From 630D-37 sp037478835 (GTDB lineage Bacteria; Chloroflexota; Anaerolineae; Anaerolineales; Villigracilaceae), in contig JBBFLV010000001.1 in assembly GCA_037478835.1 (NCBI GenBank), positions 186,001 to 250,000 on the forward strand: a stretch of DNA of 64,000 nt, written 5' to 3'. Within the stretch, counting starts at the first letter, position 1; each line of letters opens with the position of its first letter. The position numbers were made by a program, and so were the translations under genes. Below the pieces are notes generated by a model. That model was not told the origin of the DNA, ran no database searches, and saw nothing but the letters and a program-made list of their open reading frames with translations. Positions 61,568 through 64,000 of this stretch are shown here, in pieces.

Positions 61568-63352
61568 TTAGCGAATTCCCCAAAAGAGATAGAGCACCAA
61601 TATCAGGGTCGCAAACGTGACCAGCAACAATCCGGCCCCGACGCGGGCGAAATCGCCGAAGCGATAGTTGCCCGGGTTGAGCATAAGCAGGTTTATCGGA
61701 TGAGAGATCGGGGTCAGGAACGATGCCGAACAGCCGATGGCGCCGGCCAAGGCGACGGCGCGCGGATCGTAGCCCAAGTGCAGCGCGGCGTGGATCAGAA
61801 TCGGCCCGGTGATGAAGGCGGTTGTCTGACTGCCGAGGATTTGGGTCAGCAGGGCGCTGATCCAAAACGCTAGGCTGCTCAGCACGAGTGGATTGGGGTG
61901 TGGGAAGATTTGCAGCATTCCGTTCAGGAGCGAAGTGGCCAGCCCGCTCTGAACGATTGCCAGGCTGACGGCATACATGCTTCCCAAGAAGAACAGGGTC
62001 GGCCATTCGATGGCGCGGTAAAATTCTTCGATAGAAAGCAGGCGAAGGAGAGGGGTGAGCAAGGCGGCAGCCATGACCGCCAGGTAGGCCGGCAGGCCGA
62101 GCAGCGAAGCAAAGATGGCGATCAGGAATAGCGCCAAGGTGATCAGTGCTTTCCGACCGGGGGTTTCCGGTGGGGTCGGTTCGGCTTCGAGCACAATCCA
62201 TTCCGCATCGCGGCGCAGGTCAACGATCCGTTCGGAAGGGCCGACAATCAGGAGAGCATCCCCCAGTTCCAGAGGATAGTCCCCGACATCGGTCCGAATG
62301 CTCCGTCCGCGGCGCAACAGAGCAACTGCCGTGAACCCGTAGCGGCGGCGGAAGTTGATCTGCTTGAGGGTTTTGCCCAGGGTGGAAGCATGGGGGGAAG
62401 GGAGCACTTCGAGCAGGGTGACTTCCATCGAGCTCAAGGGGCGCGTTTCGCGCCCGATGCTACAACCGCGTTCGCGTAGGCGAAGCACGCGCGACTCGCG
62501 CCCGACCAGCAAGAGCAGGTCGTCCCGTTGCAGACGTTCCGTAGGCTCCGGCACCAAGATGGCGCGCCGACCGCGCCAGATGGCGATCACGGCCAAACCC
62601 AGTTCATCGCCTAAACCGCTTTGAGCCAGCGTTTTGCCGATCAGGGGGGAATGTTCGCCGAGCTTCACTTCCCAAAGGCGTTCGCCCAGGGCGTAGAGCC
62701 GCTCCAGGTCGGCTTCGCTGCGGCGCGCCAGGGCCTGTTCGAGTACCGGGCGGCGTTCGGGCAGAAGCCTACGGCCGATGGTGAGCAGGTAAACGATCCC
62801 GATCAGCGCAATCCAGCCGCCGCTGGAGAGGAAGGTAGCCATGTTGAGGGGATGTTGAGGCGGCTGAGCGGTGAGCAAGAGATTGCTAAAGACGATATTC
62901 GCCGTAGTGAAATAGGTGGCCATGCCGCCCAGGGCAGTGCCGAAGGCGATCGGGATGAGCAATTTGCTGGGGTATAAGTTCAGTTTGCGTGCGGCCTGAA
63001 TCGCGCCGGGGAGCAGGATGGCACCCACGACGACATTGTTCATAAAAAGGGAGAGCAGCGCGGCCAGGGATGTAAACAGGATCAGCAGGTGTACCTCCGA
63101 CCGTGCTCCCAGCCGGGCAAGCCGCTCGCCGATCCATTGGCTGAACCCGTGATGGCTCAACGCCTGGGTGAGGATGAACAGGCCGATCAGCGTGAAGATC
63201 AAGGGTTGGCCGAAACCGAGCAACGCCCGCGTGGCCTCTTGCGGTGCGTCCTTCGGACCAAGTACCCCCAGGCCGAGGAATTGTCCCAAGGCCAGGAGGA
63301 GCATCAGGGTGAGGGCAAGCAGATCGGGGCGGAGGGGAGGCAGCCTGCGCAT
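61568..63352 (-). CDS. SLC13-type permease with two TrkA-C (RCK_C) domains
   Basis: A 594-residue anion permease: N-terminal membrane segments (to ~residue 195), two soluble RCK_C-like domains (residues ~220-300, LWEVKLGEHSPLIGKTLAQS; ~305-385, MEVTLLEVLPSPHASTLGKT), then a second membrane half with GSQTTAFITGPILIHAALHL. Relatives carry sulfate, dicarboxylates or similar anions. It converges on arsC, with 10 bp between the stops. An arsenite or phosphate role is only a guess from context. Confidence 0.87.
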   Translation of the reverse strand: MRRLPPLRPDLLALTLMLLLALGQFLGLGVLGPKDAPQEATRALLGFGQPLIFTLIGLFILTQALSHHGFSQWIGERLARLGARSEVHLLILFTSLAALLSLFMNNVVVGAILLPGAIQAARKLNLYPSKLLIPIAFGTALGGMATYFTTANIVFSNLLLTAQPPQHPLNMATFLSSGGWIALIGIVYLLTIGRRLLPERRPVLEQALARRSEADLERLYALGERLWEVKLGEHSPLIGKTLAQSGLGDELGLAVIAIWRGRRAILVPEPTERLQRDDLLLLVGRESRVLRLRERGCSIGRETRPLSSMEVTLLEVLPSPHASTLGKTLKQINFRRRYGFTAVALLRRGRSIRTDVGDYPLELGDALLIVGPSERIVDLRRDAEWIVLEAEPTPPETPGRKALITLALFLIAIFASLLGLPAYLAVMAAALLTPLLRLLSIEEFYRAIEWPTLFFLGSMYAVSLAIVQSGLATSLLNGMLQIFPHPNPLVLSSLAFWISALLTQILGSQTTAFITGPILIHAALHLGYDPRAVALAGAIGCSASFLTPISHPINLLMLNPGNYRFGDFARVGAGLLLVTFATLILVLYLFWGIR

Positions 63353-63520
63353 GATTCTGTGGGTAGAGGTGGAAAGATAGGCAGATTATAATTGAATGCA
63401 AAGACCCGGCAGAAATTAGAATTGCTTGGACTTTTGGTTCGCGAACGACAAGCGGTTTTCTTGCTTTTGCGAGCCTGTTATTCGGCAGATCTCGTCCTTT
63501 CACGTATATCGAGGAGAAGT

Positions 63521-64000
63521 ATGGGCAAGGTACGTTCTCTCTTTCTGATGGTTCTGATAGTTTTATCGGTGTGCGGTGTTGCTTTGGCCCAGGGGGAAAG
63601 AGATATTCTGGTTCTGCAAGCCAAAGGGCCGATCATGCCGCCGATGCTCGAATACTTTCGGCGGGCAATTCAGGTGGCCGAACGGGAAGGGGCACAATTG
63701 GTGCTGATCGAGCTCGATACACCGGGGGGCAGCCTGGATGCCACAAGCGAGATTATTCAGGTTTTTCGTGCTTCCGAGGTCCCGGTTGTGATCTATATTA
63801 GCCCGAATGGGGCGATGGCCGGCAGCGCCGGCGCGCTGATCAGCATGGCGGCGCATCGCATTGCCATGGCGCCGGAGACCTCCATCGGGGCGGCGACGCC
63901 GGTCAGCGGCAGCGGTGAGGAACTGGATGAGACGATGCAGAAGAAGGCGAAGGAGATCACCAAGGCCTCGATCCGCCCGTTGGTGGAGAAGCGTGGTGAA
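63521..64000 (+). CDS. ClpP-class/NfeD-type membrane serine protease, 5' part
   Basis: The reading frame opens at 63521 (RBS GAGGAG) and runs off the window with 160 codons. A signal peptide (residues 1-23, ending VALA) leads into a ClpP-like domain: ELDTPGGSLDAT, then the catalytic Ser102 in MAGSAGALISMAAH, and Lys candidates at 141-144. In full-length NfeD proteins (STOPP family) this domain precedes membrane helices and an OB fold. Those processes usually act on stomatin-type proteins; the partner gene is not visible. Confidence 0.88.
   Translation, partial: MGKVRSLFLMVLIVLSVCGVALAQGERDILVLQAKGPIMPPMLEYFRRAIQVAEREGAQLVLIELDTPGGSLDATSEIIQVFRASEVPVVIYISPNGAMAGSAGALISMAAHRIAMAPETSIGAATPVSGSGEELDETMQKKAKEITKASIRPLVEKRGE

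Overview
The window reads as chromosomal DNA of a member of the Chloroflexota, most likely an Anaerolineae-type bacterium. This is an inference from style: moderately high GC, lipoproteins with Thr/Pro linkers, a T-box in front of ileS, a MurA with Asp in place of the catalytic Cys, a long ileS product, and intergenic minisatellites of the kind ACCGTCTACGGTCCACGG and GGTCGGATGGTC. No rRNA or species marker is present, so the placement is not certain. Apart from the first 5 kb, it is mostly ordinary housekeeping DNA in tightly packed operons, many with ATGA stop/start overlaps.

Region by region. 1-5.3 kb: an accessory block of two large exported proteins, each followed by a small Cys-rich exported protein, with a PIN-domain toxin-like pair between the two units. 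Each unit carries one frameshift. 5.4-9.4 kb: RNase D coupled to a beta-CASP metallo-hydrolase, then a TolB-like lipoprotein. 9.4-12.4 kb (minus): a split glutamine-dependent NAD synthetase (nitrilase-type subunit plus NadE) and an MFS exporter. 12.4-18.2 kb (minus): tRNA-Ser(CGA), a beta-hydroxybutyryl-CoA dehydrogenase/thiolase pair, a cysteine-desulfurase-like operon, tRNA-Arg(CCT), and several repeat-filled gaps. 18.3-26.7 kb: a K+-independent-type H+-pyrophosphatase, a MenC-like enolase-superfamily enzyme, a CapA-like lipoprotein, a cyclase-family hydrolase, a FabL-like reductase and a GMC oxidoreductase.

27.0-35.3 kb: a DUF3267-like membrane protein, T-box-ileS, murA, an OsmC-thioredoxin-lipoprotein-lipoprotein operon (minus), and a small SWIM zinc-finger gene flanked by two candidate small RNAs, each with its own promoter and intrinsic terminator. 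35.3-41.9 kb: pyrC-pyrB-pyrF followed by a GH13 glucosidase, a class II aldolase-like protein and a Nudix hydrolase. 42.0-59.1 kb: a complete-looking dcw cluster (mraZ, rsmH, ftsL-like, ftsI, murF, mraY, murD, ftsW, murG, cvpA-like, murC, murB, ddl, ftsQ, ftsA, ftsZ) with a textbook promoter and three MraZ boxes; murE is absent from it. 59.1-64 kb: dispersed-repeat debris, then surE-phoU-arsC, an SLC13-type permease on the opposite strand, and the 5' part of a ClpP-class/NfeD-type membrane protease that runs off the window.

How it fits together: the dominant theme is the cell envelope and division (murA plus the dcw cluster, in one direction). Pyrimidine synthesis, NAD synthesis and phosphate/arsenate handling form separate operons. 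The least explained items are the duplicated lipoprotein/Cys-rich block, the minisatellite DNA that is both intergenic filler and coding linker, and the two CU-rich candidate sRNAs around the SWIM gene.
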